From positions 466,035 through 488,415 of the forward strand of contig BFEA01000185.1 of NCBI GenBank assembly GCA_003427395.1: 22,381 nt of DNA, in the 5' to 3' direction. The DNA comes from Chara braunii. Taxonomy: Eukaryota > Streptophyta > Charophyceae > Charales > Characeae. The notes below the pieces were generated by a model. The model made no database searches, was not told where the DNA came from, and worked only from the letters and a program-made list of their open reading frames with translations. Below are positions 1 to 9,919 of this stretch, piece by piece. The position numbers were made by a program, and so were the translations under genes. The number at the start of each line of letters is the position of its first letter. Positions within the stretch are counted from its first letter, which is position 1.

Positions 1-114
1 TGAAGAGATGACAGGCCTCTGTGTAATTGTATAGCGAGATGTATATGCCCAAAGGCCAGCTATGTGCAATACTATGTAGAGGGAACTATGTATTCATTGA
101 AGAGATGACAGGCC
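1..114. repeat. 17-bp direct repeat at the left edge (1-17 and 98-114)
   Basis: The 17-base string tgaagagatgacaggcc occurs exactly at 1-17 and again at 98-114, with about 80 bp of unrelated sequence between. The window starts inside or at the edge of the first copy, so the true extent is unknown. It lies just beyond the 3' side of the minus-strand tRNA-like SINE head at 137-206. It could therefore be a local duplication within the retroposon tail or a target-site duplication of something inserted between the copies; the sequence does not decide. Confidence 0.6.
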
Positions 115-136
115 AAGCTGGACAAGAACCCCCCCA

Positions 137-206
137 AAGTCCCAAGACAGATCCGAACCCGTGATCTATGACATGTGACTTGAAGACTCAACCATTTGAG
201 CAACAA
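137..206 (-). mobile_element. tRNA-like SINE head (A and B box), first copy
   Basis: Read on the minus strand, this stretch has a tRNA-type A box (GCTCAAATGGTTGAGTC, 185-201) followed at tRNA-like spacing by a B box (GGGTTCGGATC, 150-160). These are the internal RNA polymerase III promoter elements of tRNA genes and tRNA-derived SINEs. There is no convincing acceptor stem or clear anticodon arm, so I call it a SINE head rather than a tRNA gene. The SINE body would continue toward position 1. A degenerate tRNA pseudogene is the alternative. The boxes are seen directly; the retroposon interpretation is inference. Confidence 0.5.
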
Positions 207-212
207 TCACAA

Positions 213-505
213 ACAACACCTGTGTGTGATATGCCAGACAGAACAACCACGAGCAACAGCCACAAGCAACCCACAAAGTTTCAAGACCCGACATACCACA
301 CCATGGACAACCCTTGGGTGGTGTCCAGGCAATGTCTGTAATAGCTTACCATGCATCAGCCGAAAGGTGTGTGTGTCCAGCCGTGTGTCATTCTAACTCC
401 CTGCCGGTGTCAATGCGCAAGACTGCTATTGAGTTTTGAACCTGCAAACTCATACCACAATGTGCATTTCCAACCGGTGCTCTAACTACTGAGGGCCTTG
501 TTCGC
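213..505 (-). mobile_element. second tRNA-like SINE head with unique body
   Basis: On the minus strand, a second tRNA-like start lies at about 505-430. Its A-box-like segment is CAGTAGTTAGAGC (479-491) and its B-box-like segment is GGTTCAAAACTC (431-442). About 215 bp of sequence without a tRNA signature follows, down to the first head at 206. The two heads therefore lie in the same orientation, one after the other, which fits either two SINEs inserted side by side or one dimeric element. No poly-A tail is visible between them. The right boundary is a guess. Confidence 0.4.
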
Positions 506-2125
506 ACCACTACAAAACCCTTACATGTAAGGTTTTCATCATTCCACCCCTCCCTAATGACGAAGACAAAGAAGTCTAACTTGTTTTCACCTTCGTGGCC
601 GTAAGGGCAGGCCCTACAAAAGTAAGGACTCCCCAGCCAAAACGGACCTTGACATAAGGACGTCCGTGGAGGTGACTTGAAAGTAGGGGGACATCCGCAA
701 AAAAACTGGTTTTTTTCTTTTTTTTTACGTCAGGTGTTTGGTTGTTGTTCCTGGTCCAACGAAGGTCTTGTCCGCTAAACCATGGAACAGCAGGCCCACG
801 ACAACCTCCAACACTCGTGCGGTGCCATTGCGTGTGCCCCTGCATTCCCTCCACCGGGGTGTTTCGCCTGACGTTTGAAGGCGCCCGTTGCAGGGGTCCG
901 TACAGAGGAGGGGGAGATGACCGTTGGCAGGGACGTTCGAATTGGAGCACAGGATGTCCACGACGCCCATCGGTCCTCGCACCCTTCCTGCGTCGGTCAT
1001 CACGTGTGCTCCCGTATATTGCAGCCCCCAGGCTCTGTCCTATTCGAAAGGTGTCAGCTCCATTCCTTGTACTTTACGGGATGAGCACATGGCTGACATG
1101 GTGAGGAAGACGGCTCTATTTGTTTTCCTCCTTGGGGCGTTGGCATTGGTGATCAATTTGCACGTGTGGCGATTGGCCGACAACTTGCATTGCAGCCGAC
1201 GTGGAAGGAGGAGGGGTTCAAAGAAGCTTCGACAGGCTGCTTCAGTGAGCACAGGCATGGGCGATGGATATAGAACCTGAAGGGGGGCACAGGGGTATTG
1301 GATAGGTAGGGGGGGCTATGAAGTTGGGAGTGGGATGGAGCAGAGCGTACATCACAGGTTTGATCCAAATCTGTATTCACATCTGCCCCCTCACCAGCAG
1401 TCATTGCTTGATGACATTGTGTGGGCGTTGTCGAGCGCATTGGTCCCGCACCACGTAGGGGCGGGACCCTCCCGGTCACGCCACACATGAGTTGGTCCAA
1501 TCCTCGTCGCGAATACACATGGAGTTTCCGCAAGCCGGTCCGGTCGAGTGCGCCAGCCATACCTCTCGCGAGCCCCTACGATAGGACAGGGTCAAACGCG
1601 AGGCACGACTTACCTCCACCTTGCGGGAGTTGTCACCTCTCTTCGGTGGGCGTATCCCCGCCGAGCTACCAGTCCACAGTATGAAAGTTAATCAGTTGCA
1701 ATCGCAGAGGTGCACCAGCCGAGGGCGTTTCTCGTTCACTGTAGCATAGGGGGTACGCGCGGTCTCGCGTCTCTATCGGACCCACACGCGAACCGACACG
1801 CTGGGGGGCTGAAGTCCCAAGCGCGGTTCGTCGTCGGTCGACTAGGACGTATCTCACTCATCACGCGTTACACCACAACACCCACATATACAGAACGACA
1901 AAAAACAAACAACACAACAACACTCCTAGTCCTTTTAGTGTCCATCGCATAACCTTCCGATGCGGAAATCGGATAAGCGACGCGCGCGAGACTTAATATA
2001 TAACTGCGCGGACGCACGACCTTCCCATATCAACTAGCAATGCATGCATACGCAAGAAGTCACAATGATGGCGTACTATGTAGTACCCATACTTATGCGG
2101 TCCTCATTAATCTCGAGGGGCGCAT
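506..2125. other. no recognisable gene; unique-looking intergenic DNA
   Basis: Several short frames occur on both strands here, all under about 140 codons, overlapping one another and without any motif I recognise. A T-rich patch lies at about 709-726. The stretch from roughly 1420 to 2000 is GC-rich, with an A/C-rich segment at 1868-1925. I see no RNA gene, terminal inverted repeat or coding signature. Confidence 0.5.
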
Positions 2126-2185
2126 TCGACACTCAAGTGTCGGCTGACACGTGCCTCGACACTCAAGTGTCGGCTGACACGTGCC
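2126..2185. repeat. 30-bp exact tandem duplication, each unit able to fold
   Basis: Two exact 30-bp units lie head to tail (2126-2155 and 2156-2185). Each contains CGACACT-CA-AGTGTCG, a 7-bp inverted repeat with a 2-base loop, and an overlapping alternative hairpin GTGTC-GGCT-GACAC. The two folds share bases and are mutually exclusive. No open frame crosses it with any recognisable product. Confidence 0.85.
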
Positions 2186-2340
2186 TTGAGGGGTTGATCT
2201 CTCGATGCTAGGCAACCGCTAAGTGCAGTTGAGAACCACACCCTCTTCTACACCCTGCGGAGAGTGGGTGGTACACAGGTTCATATCTGTGGTGGCAATC
2301 ATTTTTTATCGCTCTGGAGACCAAATCCATCATCCAGGGC

Positions 2341-2602
2341 CTGGAGAGAAATCAAGGGGTTTGACTTCGACGGTTGCCACGGATTACAACGTCCAACTAC
2401 ATAGAAACTTTAAAAAGCAAAGGATAAAAGAGAATCTCTCTTTTCTCTCAAACGCATAATCTGTGTAACCCTGGAGAGAAATAAAGGGGTTTGACTTTGA
2501 CAGTTGTCACGGACTACAACGTCCAACTATATACAAACTCTAACAAACAAAGGATAAAAGAGGATTTTTTTTTTCTTCTCAAACGCATAATCTGTGTAAC
2601 CC
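2341..2602. repeat. about 130-bp tandem duplication, diverged
   Basis: Unit one (2341-2470) and unit two (2471-2602) both start with ctggagagaaat and end with the same aaacgcataatctgtgtaacc segment. They differ by scattered substitutions and by a T-run (about 2566-2575) that replaces ctctcttttctc-like sequence in unit one. The divergence suggests an old duplication. No coding potential is seen. Confidence 0.8.
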
Positions 2603-3307
2603 TTGCGCATTGTCACAATAGGCAATGCGAACACTCAAGACATATGTATGTACATATATAAATAAGGGTCATTAATATAGGACGATCACTTTTTACAGTC
2701 ACAGTGGGACTTGTCTCAGCCATACATGTATGTAATCGCAGACAGTCACATCCGGTGTCCGAACCACAAACATACATGAAATCACATCAAAGATTCAACC
2801 AAAGTCCATGCACTACACAGGGTCAACTTCAACCATTCTCTGCGTTCATACCCCTTGCTTCAACCTCACAAACCTCAACCTTAGCGCACCCTTTCAAGAA
2901 TAAAGTACTCAGTACCTTTGTTAAATGACCATTCAATAAAATACGGGTAAAAACACAACAAAATAATTCAAATCACAAGGTTAAAGCTTTTAGTTTGAGT
3001 GACAAGAGTGAATTGGAGTTGAATCGTAAACCGAAAAATCGGCAAATCGGCAAATCGGCAACTGATCTGTTATCAGTGACGCCAGAAGATGATCCTTGTA
3101 GGATCAAGCTGAATTTAGCATAAATCCTGAATCAAACGACCAAGAGAACCTGTAACACAAGACAGGTCAATCCCCAGGTTAAACCTATAAGTTAATGGAT
3201 AATAATTTTTATATCACGATTTCACTCAAACATCGTTCTTAATTAAGAAAGTTTAAATTTATCCCTAAGAAAAAACCTAAAGAAAAGGTAGATCCTGTTT
3301 GGATCTC
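2603..3307. other. AT-rich intergenic sequence, no gene seen
   Basis: AT-rich sequence with a short repeated patch of aatcggcaa-like words at about 3036-3062. Small frames here show no recognisable motif. Confidence 0.4.
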
Positions 3308-3481
3308 CTCTATACAGAGTGGATTCCCAAAATCGTCATCTGTCAAAATATAACCTATCTTCTTTAAACTATGAAACTTTCGGCAGCGCTTCCCCTCTAT
3401 ACAAAGTGGATCTCCAAAATCGTCATCTGTCAAAATATAACCTATCTTCTTTAAACTATGAAACTTTCAGCAACGCTTCCC
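3308..3481. repeat. 87-bp tandem duplication
   Basis: Two adjacent 87-bp units, 3308-3394 and 3395-3481, run from ctctataca to gcttccc and differ at only a few positions. Both contain aaaatcgtcatctgtcaaaa and end in a ggcagcgcttccc-like box. That box recurs in degenerate form downstream, at about 3591, 3716, 3838 and 4484. An open frame of about 64 codons on the minus strand simply reads through the repeat and is not evidence of a gene. Confidence 0.85.
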
Positions 3482-3519
3482 ATAAAAAAAAAAAAAATTT
3501 AGAATTTATGTTAGCTCAA

Positions 3520-4530
3520 ATATAAAGACTGAAATATTTTTTAACTCATGGAAAATCAAATTTTGTTTAACTCCCTGAATTAGTAAAAATTTGGGCAAGA
3601 CTCCCTTTAGAAACGGAGACTTCCCAGATTTATACTAAGTCAAACGCAAACTCAAAACAAACCTCGAGTTTCACTTACGACAAAATTTAACTAACTTCTT
3701 GGATCTGTAAAAATGTGGGCAACAATCCCTATAGAAAATGAGACTTCACAAATTCATACCAAGTTGAGTTCAAAACCTTAAATAACTTTGACTTCTCAAG
3801 GTCCAATTTTGTCTAACTCCTTGATTAAGTAAAATTTTGGGCAACATTCCCTTCAAAAAATGAGACTTTCCATATTCAACAGAAAAATTTCCACGAGAAA
3901 CGAAAGTTGAAAAACATTTTATAAAAAACAATCTTTCATATTTATAAATTATCATTCAATTGTTCGTCCAATTCTAAAATTTTCAGTTGTATTTGATAAG
4001 TTCCCGTCCAAATATGAGTTTTCCCTCCCAACTACATCTATCTGTTCAAGATAGAATGAAAGTCTGGACGAGTTTATAAAATGTTTTAATTAAATTTTTA
4101 TTCTACTACAACAAATATTTTCTAATTTAGATTGGATTAGTCTATTTATGACTGAAAATCCTTACTTAGAATGACAGTCCAATTAAAATATTTAATGAAC
4201 CCATCCAGACTTTCATTTCATCTCTAGCATGCAGTCCAAATAAGAAGAGATACATTATTCTTGGAAAGAAAGTTTGCAAGTAAGATGAAAAAATTTAAAA
4301 CTGGAATGATATCTTTTAAGATGGAATGAAATTTTAAAATTTATATTGTAATTTTACTATAGAATGATTATTTAATTCTGAGAATTTTTTTCGTTGTTTT
4401 TACTTAGCCATATATAAAAGTTGGACAAACTGAACTTTGAAAAGACAAAATTTAAGTAACTTTTTGGTTTTTGTAAAAATTTTGGCAGCGCTTCCCGTAG
4501 CGAAAGTGACTTACCAAGATTTATACAAGA
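3520..4530. repeat. degenerate repeat family with a gggcaacactccc-like box
   Basis: Four strongly diverged copies of one module are visible at about 3555-3640, 3684-3765, 3808-3872 and 4445-4530. Each reads roughly: an aaaattt-taactccttg segment, a gtaaaaatttgggca segment, a short ccct-aga-gagacttcc segment, then aaattcataccaag. The 87-bp pair at 3308-3481 shares the box. The third and fourth copies are separated by the MITE at 3877-4396. Such non-coding tandem modules are common in the untranslated parts of plant LTR elements, but that assignment is inference. Confidence 0.5.
3877..4396 (+). mobile_element. MITE copy A (520 bp, CAAC terminal inverted repeats)
   Basis: The left end reads CAACAGAAAAATTTCC. 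The right end, read on the opposite strand, reads CAACGAAAAAAATTCTC, giving imperfect inverted termini of about 16 bp. The flanking dinucleotide is TT on both sides (3875-3876 and 4397-4398), consistent with a 2-bp target-site duplication. Inside is a second inverted repeat of about 40 bp (4054-4091 against 4181-4221) around a gaaagtctgga core. There is no open frame, so it must depend on a transposase from elsewhere. The same element, inverted, sits inside the LINE at 14878-15587. Superfamily unknown: the TA duplication of Stowaway/mariner elements and the TWA duplication of PIF/Harbinger elements are not seen. Confidence 0.8.
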
Positions 4531-4824
4531 CCAAGTTTAACAAATGATCCCATAAAATATAAAAATCGACCTAAGTAAAATAAACTTAGCTAAGAAAATG
4601 TAGGAATTGAAACTAACTCCTATGAATTTAGCACGTGGCGAACATCTAAAGCAACTATCTGTCAAACTGTAACTTAGACTAAGTAGTAGAGTCACATGTA
4701 AGGCTAAACCACAAAGATAAATACTCTCACCAGCCCAAGGTCAACCTTGTTAAACAATAGTTCGTAGTCTTTCAATGATTTGTCCCTTATATCCAACTTA
4801 CATAAGGCGTAAAACTAGAATGGT

Positions 4825-5540
4825 CAAACTTATGAAACAATGTTTAGTTCAGCTATTGAGTATACACAAACAAAGAGCACAACAACTTTTCTCTTCCTTG
4901 GGCGTATGACTTGGTTATCCATCATAGTCGCCCTGAACTGTTTAAGTATCCAAGTTATATATAATTCTCTGCACTTAATCTTTTAATGTAGCATATGACT
5001 GAACCGATCATCTTAGCTCGAGGTTCAGCCTGCCCCTTCTTACCACAAGTTTACTCTTAATTGATACTCTCTTCAGTTTGTGATAAGTTATAGTCAGATC
5101 ACCAAAACTTGTGGAACAATGTCTGACTAGCCTGTTCATAGATAAAGTAGTAGTAAAATATAGACAAGTTATAACCTTTTGGCTTCAGCATGTGCGTGGC
5201 ATTGAACCAAGACTAACTTATGGAACATGTCTGGTCCTCTACCTGATTTATTTTCTTAATGGTAAAGCAGGAAGAGGTTGAGCCACCCAAACTTATGAAA
5301 CATGCTCAGACCCCCTCGTTCAAACCCAAAAAGAAACGAAGAAAACCCAAAATAAACAAGACAACCAAGCCACCCAAACTTATGGAACAATGCTTGGTCC
5401 CTAAAAGTCAACCACAAACAACCCTCGCAAGTCAGAGCAACCAGGCCACCCAAACTTATGGAACATGTCTGGTGCTCCAAGCAACTCAAAAATAAACATA
5501 ACACTGGGCCTCCCCAAACTTATGGAGACTTGTCCAGCCT
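4825..5540. repeat. seven dispersed copies of an acttatggaacaatgtctgg-like motif
   Basis: A motif of about 25 bp, roughly caaacttatggaaca followed by tgtctggtcc, occurs at about 4825, 5104, 5213, 5287, 5372, 5449 and 5512, all on the same strand. Spacing falls from about 280 bp to 60-85 bp toward the right, where the copies are preceded by ccaccc. A frame of 78 codons at 5259-5495 repeats PPKLM because it reads through these copies. I take this as non-coding repeat rather than a gene. Confidence 0.6.
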
Positions 5541-6022
5541 TTGATGGACCCATCCAGACACAAACAAAACTGTCTTCCTCCCATCATTCCCCCAGATGCA
5601 ATCCCTTTCCACAATCCACTTTCAGTCAAACAACAAAATTGAAACCGACATTGCACATACCTTTTTTTATTTAAGTCTGGTTTAAGTCCTGAAAGTCAAA
5701 CCCAAAATCAAAATAAAGGTGCACGCAATATACTTAGTCAAACATAGCAAGAAGTACAAATAGGGGTTATAACCGGGTTTATAAAAGGAGGATGGAATCG
5801 TTACCTCTCAGTTTCCTGCCTTGAACTCCTCCCGAGTTCCGGCAGAGCTCCCGCAATAAGTGGGCTGACTCCCCACAGAGTCTTGCTGCGGTCCTACAGG
5901 TTGCAATCCCGCCTGCCGCCTTCCTCTCAGAACCACAGATTAGACTTAGAGTAAGAAGGACAAGGTAAGGGGTTTCAGACGCTCGAGATACAAGAGAGGG
6001 ACTGACTCAACTCGCAGAAGAG
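5541..6022. other. non-coding leader-like region left of the LTR
   Basis: If the minus-strand LTR at 6039-7057 is real, this is the start of its internal region. No gag-like frame is present on the minus strand. On the plus strand there is a TATAAAAG box at 5780-5787, which may be chance. Confidence 0.3.
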
Positions 6023-6035
6023 GGCCCTGATACCT
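6023..6035 (-). promoter_or_regulatory. candidate primer binding site (tRNA-Met type)
   Basis: The minus strand reads AGGTATCAGGGCC, two mismatches from TGGTATCAGAGCC, the sequence complementary to the 3' end of initiator tRNA-Met used as primer by most plant LTR retrotransposons. It begins three bases after a CA dinucleotide that would end the LTR (6039-6040), the expected arrangement. The match is short, so chance cannot be excluded. Confidence 0.4.
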
Positions 6036-6038
6036 TCG

Positions 6039-7057
6039 TGCGCCTGAGGGCCCCACAATGGCGGTCAGAACGCGATAATGTCGTCAACCGAAGTCAGACA
6101 TTGAGCCGCCGACTCCCTGATGACTCTCCAACTCGCTGCAATCCCCTTCTTCAAAGAACTCAACTATCCCTCTAGGTTTACAACCCCAAGTTTGTTAACT
6201 ATGCAAGAGTCTGCAGCCTTGTGACCGATCTGTTGCTGCACAGGTTGGCGGAACAATGGGTATGCCGACCAATTGACAGGCTTGCAATCCCAGCAACTGT
6301 CTCCAGTCCCACAACTTGCTTTTCCACTACTCCCTTTGATGGGGCGAGCAATACATCATGCAACAGGTAAGCCCAAATCTTCTGCTCGCTCTTCACTACG
6401 TCAAAGGAATAGGCTGGGCAGTTCAACGACCAGTCGGTAAGTCTGCAATCTTCGCAGCTGGTCTCTTAGCTGCCCTGGCTAATAGGACAAGCGGTATACC
6501 AGCCAAACAAATAAGTCTGCAGTCCCCTAGTTCTTCCTCGGTTTGGCTTGCTCTATACCGCACAACTATGACCAGGTACCCCCCTTCCTCTCCCTTCTGG
6601 TCTGACACCGGCGTTCGACCTCCCCTTTGCTACTCGTGAGCTCCCAAGCCTCGTCGCTCGTTTACAACCACTCTTTTCCGTAGCATAAGTAGTGCACGGA
6701 CTCAGAGGTAGTCTGCACTCTCGCAACTTGCCCCTTGCTGCTCCACTCGATGGGACGATCAGTGTCCCCTCTTGCAGGTAAGTCCCCAGCCTAAATCAGT
6801 GGGGTGGACGCTGCACCGATCAATAGGCAAGTCTCCAATTTCGGACCTGCTAGTAGCTACTGACGGCTTCAAACGTTAGGTCAAGCAAAGCTGGAAATGA
6901 AGCTCTGCTAAGCTCGGGCCAGGTATACTGCAACTTGAACCTGTTACTGTGGCTCGTTTCTCGACTCATCCCTCATCGCCCTCTTAGTCCAACAGGTACG
7001 TATTCCTTTTCTACTTCCTTTCCTCCGTGTGTACGTATATCGTGCGTGCATGTAACA
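6039..7057 (-). mobile_element. candidate LTR (about 1.0 kb) of a non-coding LTR element
   Basis: On the minus strand the segment starts TGTTACATGC (7057) and ends GGCGCA (6039). These are canonical TG...CA ends, and the primer binding site follows directly. The interior contains several degenerate copies of a taagtctgcaatc-like module (about 6207, 6280, 6436, 6510, 6710 and 6830) that give it a repetitive texture. No matching second LTR is visible to the left, and no gag, protease, integrase or RT frame follows. It would therefore be a truncated or non-autonomous element. The right boundary is weaker than the left. Confidence 0.35.
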
Positions 7058-7112
7058 TCCCCCTTTTCTTTCACTTTCTCTCTCTGTTGTTGTAGCGTTT
7101 AGCTTCTGATGA

Positions 7113-7136
7113 ACCTGGTCGGAGATCCGACCAGGT
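7113..7136. repeat. 10-bp perfect inverted repeat, 4-base loop
   Basis: ACCTGGTCGG, loop agat, CCGACCAGGT. A similar smaller structure, AGGTGC-atta-GCACCT, lies at 7554-7569 in a comparable setting, just after a pyrimidine-rich stretch. The two may be distant copies of one module. No terminator or gene context is visible. Confidence 0.6.
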
Positions 7137-8662
7137 GCATCCTGTTTAAAGCAAGGTCCGAGTGTCCACCGCCTAAGAGCTCGCCACGAGCTCGATCAGA
7201 GTTGGACAGTTTGCCAAGCGAGGTGGGCATCTACAACGCGTAGAAGGTCTACTCGAGGGGCATTATGACTTGTCATGAACAGCATCGCAACCGCCCATTT
7301 CCCGATAATGATATGGCGGCATGCAGCACCCGTGACGACGAGCCCGACTCCGACGAGGAATGAGGATGGATCTTTCCGACGGAGCATGAAAGATTCTCTG
7401 CCTTTCAGCCCTGCGCAGAGAGACAGCGGGAGACCATCTTCTTGAGCATCACACCGGTCTACATGTAAGTCTTATTCTCCCTATCTCTATCCCTCTATCA
7501 CTCCCTAACTCCCTTATACTACATGAGAATGTATCCCTCCTTAGGAGTCGGTTAGGTGCATTAGCACCTGCTAAGCTTCATCCCCTGGCGCAACTCCCAC
7601 TCGCCATACCGTCCAATCTACTCCTCAAACCACAAATTTGTGGCACTCATTCTCCTTGCAAAACCCCAAAACCCCTAGATCGCAACTTGGTTCGCTCGAT
7701 TCAGCTGAGAATCGAGCAAACTATGTGTTTTTTCATTCCACCATCGTCATCTTCCCGTTCATCTCCGCCATCTTCTCGCATGTCTTTCCTCAATTAACTT
7801 ATCTCTTACTAATTTTCATCCAAATTTGACTTCGGGATTTGGGTCGCTTGCCCCGAAACCCCCGGATTCAAGCCCTCCCTCACTCAAATACATCCAAAAC
7901 TGAGCAAGATATACCATTCCCTCACTTTTTCTTCTTCCTCCTCCGCCATCCCCCGCACACCAACTTTCGTATTAGCTCTCACCCTAATCACTCTCCCACC
8001 AAACTGACCTCATCATTGGATTTGCCCGGGGCAAAAAACCTGGGATTGTCTCTTACCTCTCTCGATTCCACTACGGATCGAGAGCGTTACGTTCCTCTCA
8101 CTGTCCCCGACTCACTACCCCGCCATTTCCAACTCTTCCCTTGCTGCGCTTGCACCCAACGTAGTTCCCGTTCGGGATCACTCCGCCGTTTTCGCTACCT
8201 CGTCGACCTCGTCCCCTCCTTGCTGCCTTTGCTGCCTCGGTTCCCTGCCTTCTGCTACTAACGCAGTGTTCACTGGCAGCGGTCCGACGGCGCTCAACGT
8301 AGTCGATATGCCCACCCAGCCTGGCAATCATGGGAGGACCTTCGAACGAGACTGCTACCAAATGGGCCGTATAGCCTATCGCCCCTATACCCAAATCCAG
8401 CAGAACGGTATGCCCATCCGGGTCGCTGTGCACCTTCGCCGGGCTCCCACTGAGTGCCCTGTCTGAGTAGACCGCCCCTCCCCCTTCTCGGGTTTCCAAC
8501 GGACAACACTCGCAGAGGCCAGCAGTCATGGAATTGGAAGTGGCGAGCCTGCTACAGACCCTAATCGCGATCCTTGGTGGAGCGGGCCTCGATACAGATC
8601 TTGGCGATAGTAGTAAATATTCAACTAGGAATTTTGAAGGCCCGCGGGGAGGGGGGGGGGTT
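7137..8662. other. no recognisable gene; mixed composition
   Basis: Several overlapping frames occur, including 8098-8940 on the minus strand (280 codons) and 7839-8261 on the plus strand (140 codons). Neither shows a known motif. The minus-strand frame extends into the duplicated unit at 8663, where its twin copy also stays open for part of its length. I cannot tell whether either frame is a degraded exon. Confidence 0.35.
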
Positions 8663-9289
8663 CCACATGCGACCAGCCGCTGCAGCGGCCTCCACGTGGT
8701 GCCCCATGTGCCTATGCAGTTCCCCATCCACAGGGTCCTGCAAACATACTCACACTCGCCTCTCTCAGTAGACCTGCGGTTGGTGGTCGACGGCTCACGG
8801 AGACCTCCGCCACTCAGGTTTCTCCCACGTCGTAGATTGGACCCCCACCAGGTGGCATGCACATTGAACTCCTTGGTCCGAGTTTCAAGACAGGCGAGGT
8901 CGAGGAATTTTGCCGACATCCCGTATACGCTGGAACCCACCGGTCAAACATAGGAACCACGCGCTCAAGGTCCTCGGTTGCCGTGACGCCACTAAATCCG
9001 GCGCCTCGTCCAAGTCAAAGGGATGTCGGAGTATGAAAATAATAATAATACAATAATAAATAATAAAAATATTTAGAAATTTTAATTGCAAGAATATGAC
9101 GAATGAGGAAAAGGAAACGCTAGCATCGTTCTGACGCCGCCGATGACAAAACCAAGGGGGATAGCCCCGTCGGGCCCTCAACCCCTCGGTCCCTTTGCGC
9201 TACTCTGATATCCCTGCGTAGCCGCCGCTGACCTCGATCCCTGAATCTCCTTATTGAAAGTTCGACACTGTAACCAATAGTGTTAGGAC
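8663..9289. repeat. tandem 0.63-kb duplication, unit 1
   Basis: A 627-bp unit starting ccacatgcgaccagcc and ending aatagtgttaggac is followed directly by a second copy (9290-9919). By eye the copies are about 95% identical, with small indels in an A/T tract of aataataata type (9037-9075). On the minus strand both copies share an open segment containing GSNLRRGRNLSGGGLREPS, WMGNCIGTW and LVACG. Most differences I can see between copies in this frame change the amino acid, so conservation as protein is not shown. The unit does not have TG...CA ends, so I do not call it an LTR. Confidence 0.85.
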
Positions 9290-9919
9290 CCACATGCGAC
9301 CAGCCACTGCAGCGACCTCCACGTGGTGGCCCATGTGCCTATGCAGTTCCCCATCCACTGGGTCCCGCAAACATACTCATACTCGCCTCTCTCAGTAGAC
9401 CTGCGGTTGGCGGTCGACGGCTCACGAAGACCTCCGCCACTCAGGTTTCTCCCACGTCGTAGATTGGATCCCCCACCAGGTCGCATGCACATTGAACTCC
9501 TTCGTCCGAGTTTCAAGACAGGCGAGGTCGAGGAATTTTGTCGACATCCCGTATACGCTGGAACCCACCGGTCAAACATAGGAGCCGCGCGCTCAAGGTC
9601 CTCGGCTGTCGTGACAGCCAATAAATCCGGCGCCTCGTCCAAGTCAAAGGGATGCCGGAGTATGAAAATAATAATAATACAATAATAAAATAATAAAAAA
9701 TATTTAGAAATTTTAATTGCCAAAATATGACGAACGAGGAAAAGGAAACGTTAACATCGTTCTGACGCCGCCGACGACAAACCAAGGGGGATAGCCCCGC
9801 CGGGCCCTCAACCCCTCGGTCCCTTTGCGCTACTCTGATATCCCCACGTAGCCGCCGTTGGCCTCGATCCCTTAATCTTCTTATTGAAAGTTTGACACTG
9901 TAACCAATAGTGTTAGGAC
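9290..9919. repeat. tandem 0.63-kb duplication, unit 2
   Basis: Second copy, 630 bp, joined without spacer to unit 1. On the minus strand a 146-codon frame (9283-9723) covers the non-AT part and reads HPFDLDEAPDLLAVTTAEDL before the shared segment, just after the AT-rich tract. An exon downstream of an AT-rich intron would look like this, but so would chance. The right edge is at gttaggac, followed by catgactgggtct, which is not part of the unit. Confidence 0.85.

Noticed and set aside
137-206. A functional tRNA gene
   Set aside because: A and B boxes are present, but I cannot draw an acceptor stem or a proper anticodon arm.
2126-2602. CRISPR-like array
   Set aside because: Only two copies per repeat, directly adjacent with no spacers, and the setting is clearly eukaryotic.
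5259-5495. A small basic protein with PPKLM repeats
   Set aside because: The repeats coincide with the dispersed DNA motif, which also occurs outside this frame, and the antisense frame is equally open.
5780-5787. TATAAAAG as a promoter
   Set aside because: Its strand is opposite to the proposed LTR element and no gene follows it; a TATA-like word is expected by chance in AT-rich DNA.
8098-8940. A 280-codon protein gene on the minus strand
   Set aside because: No recognisable motif; part of it lies in the tandem duplication, where copy differences are mostly amino-acid-changing, and plus-strand frames are open over the same bases.
8663-9919. A pair of LTRs
   Set aside because: The two copies abut with no internal region, and the unit lacks TG...CA ends.
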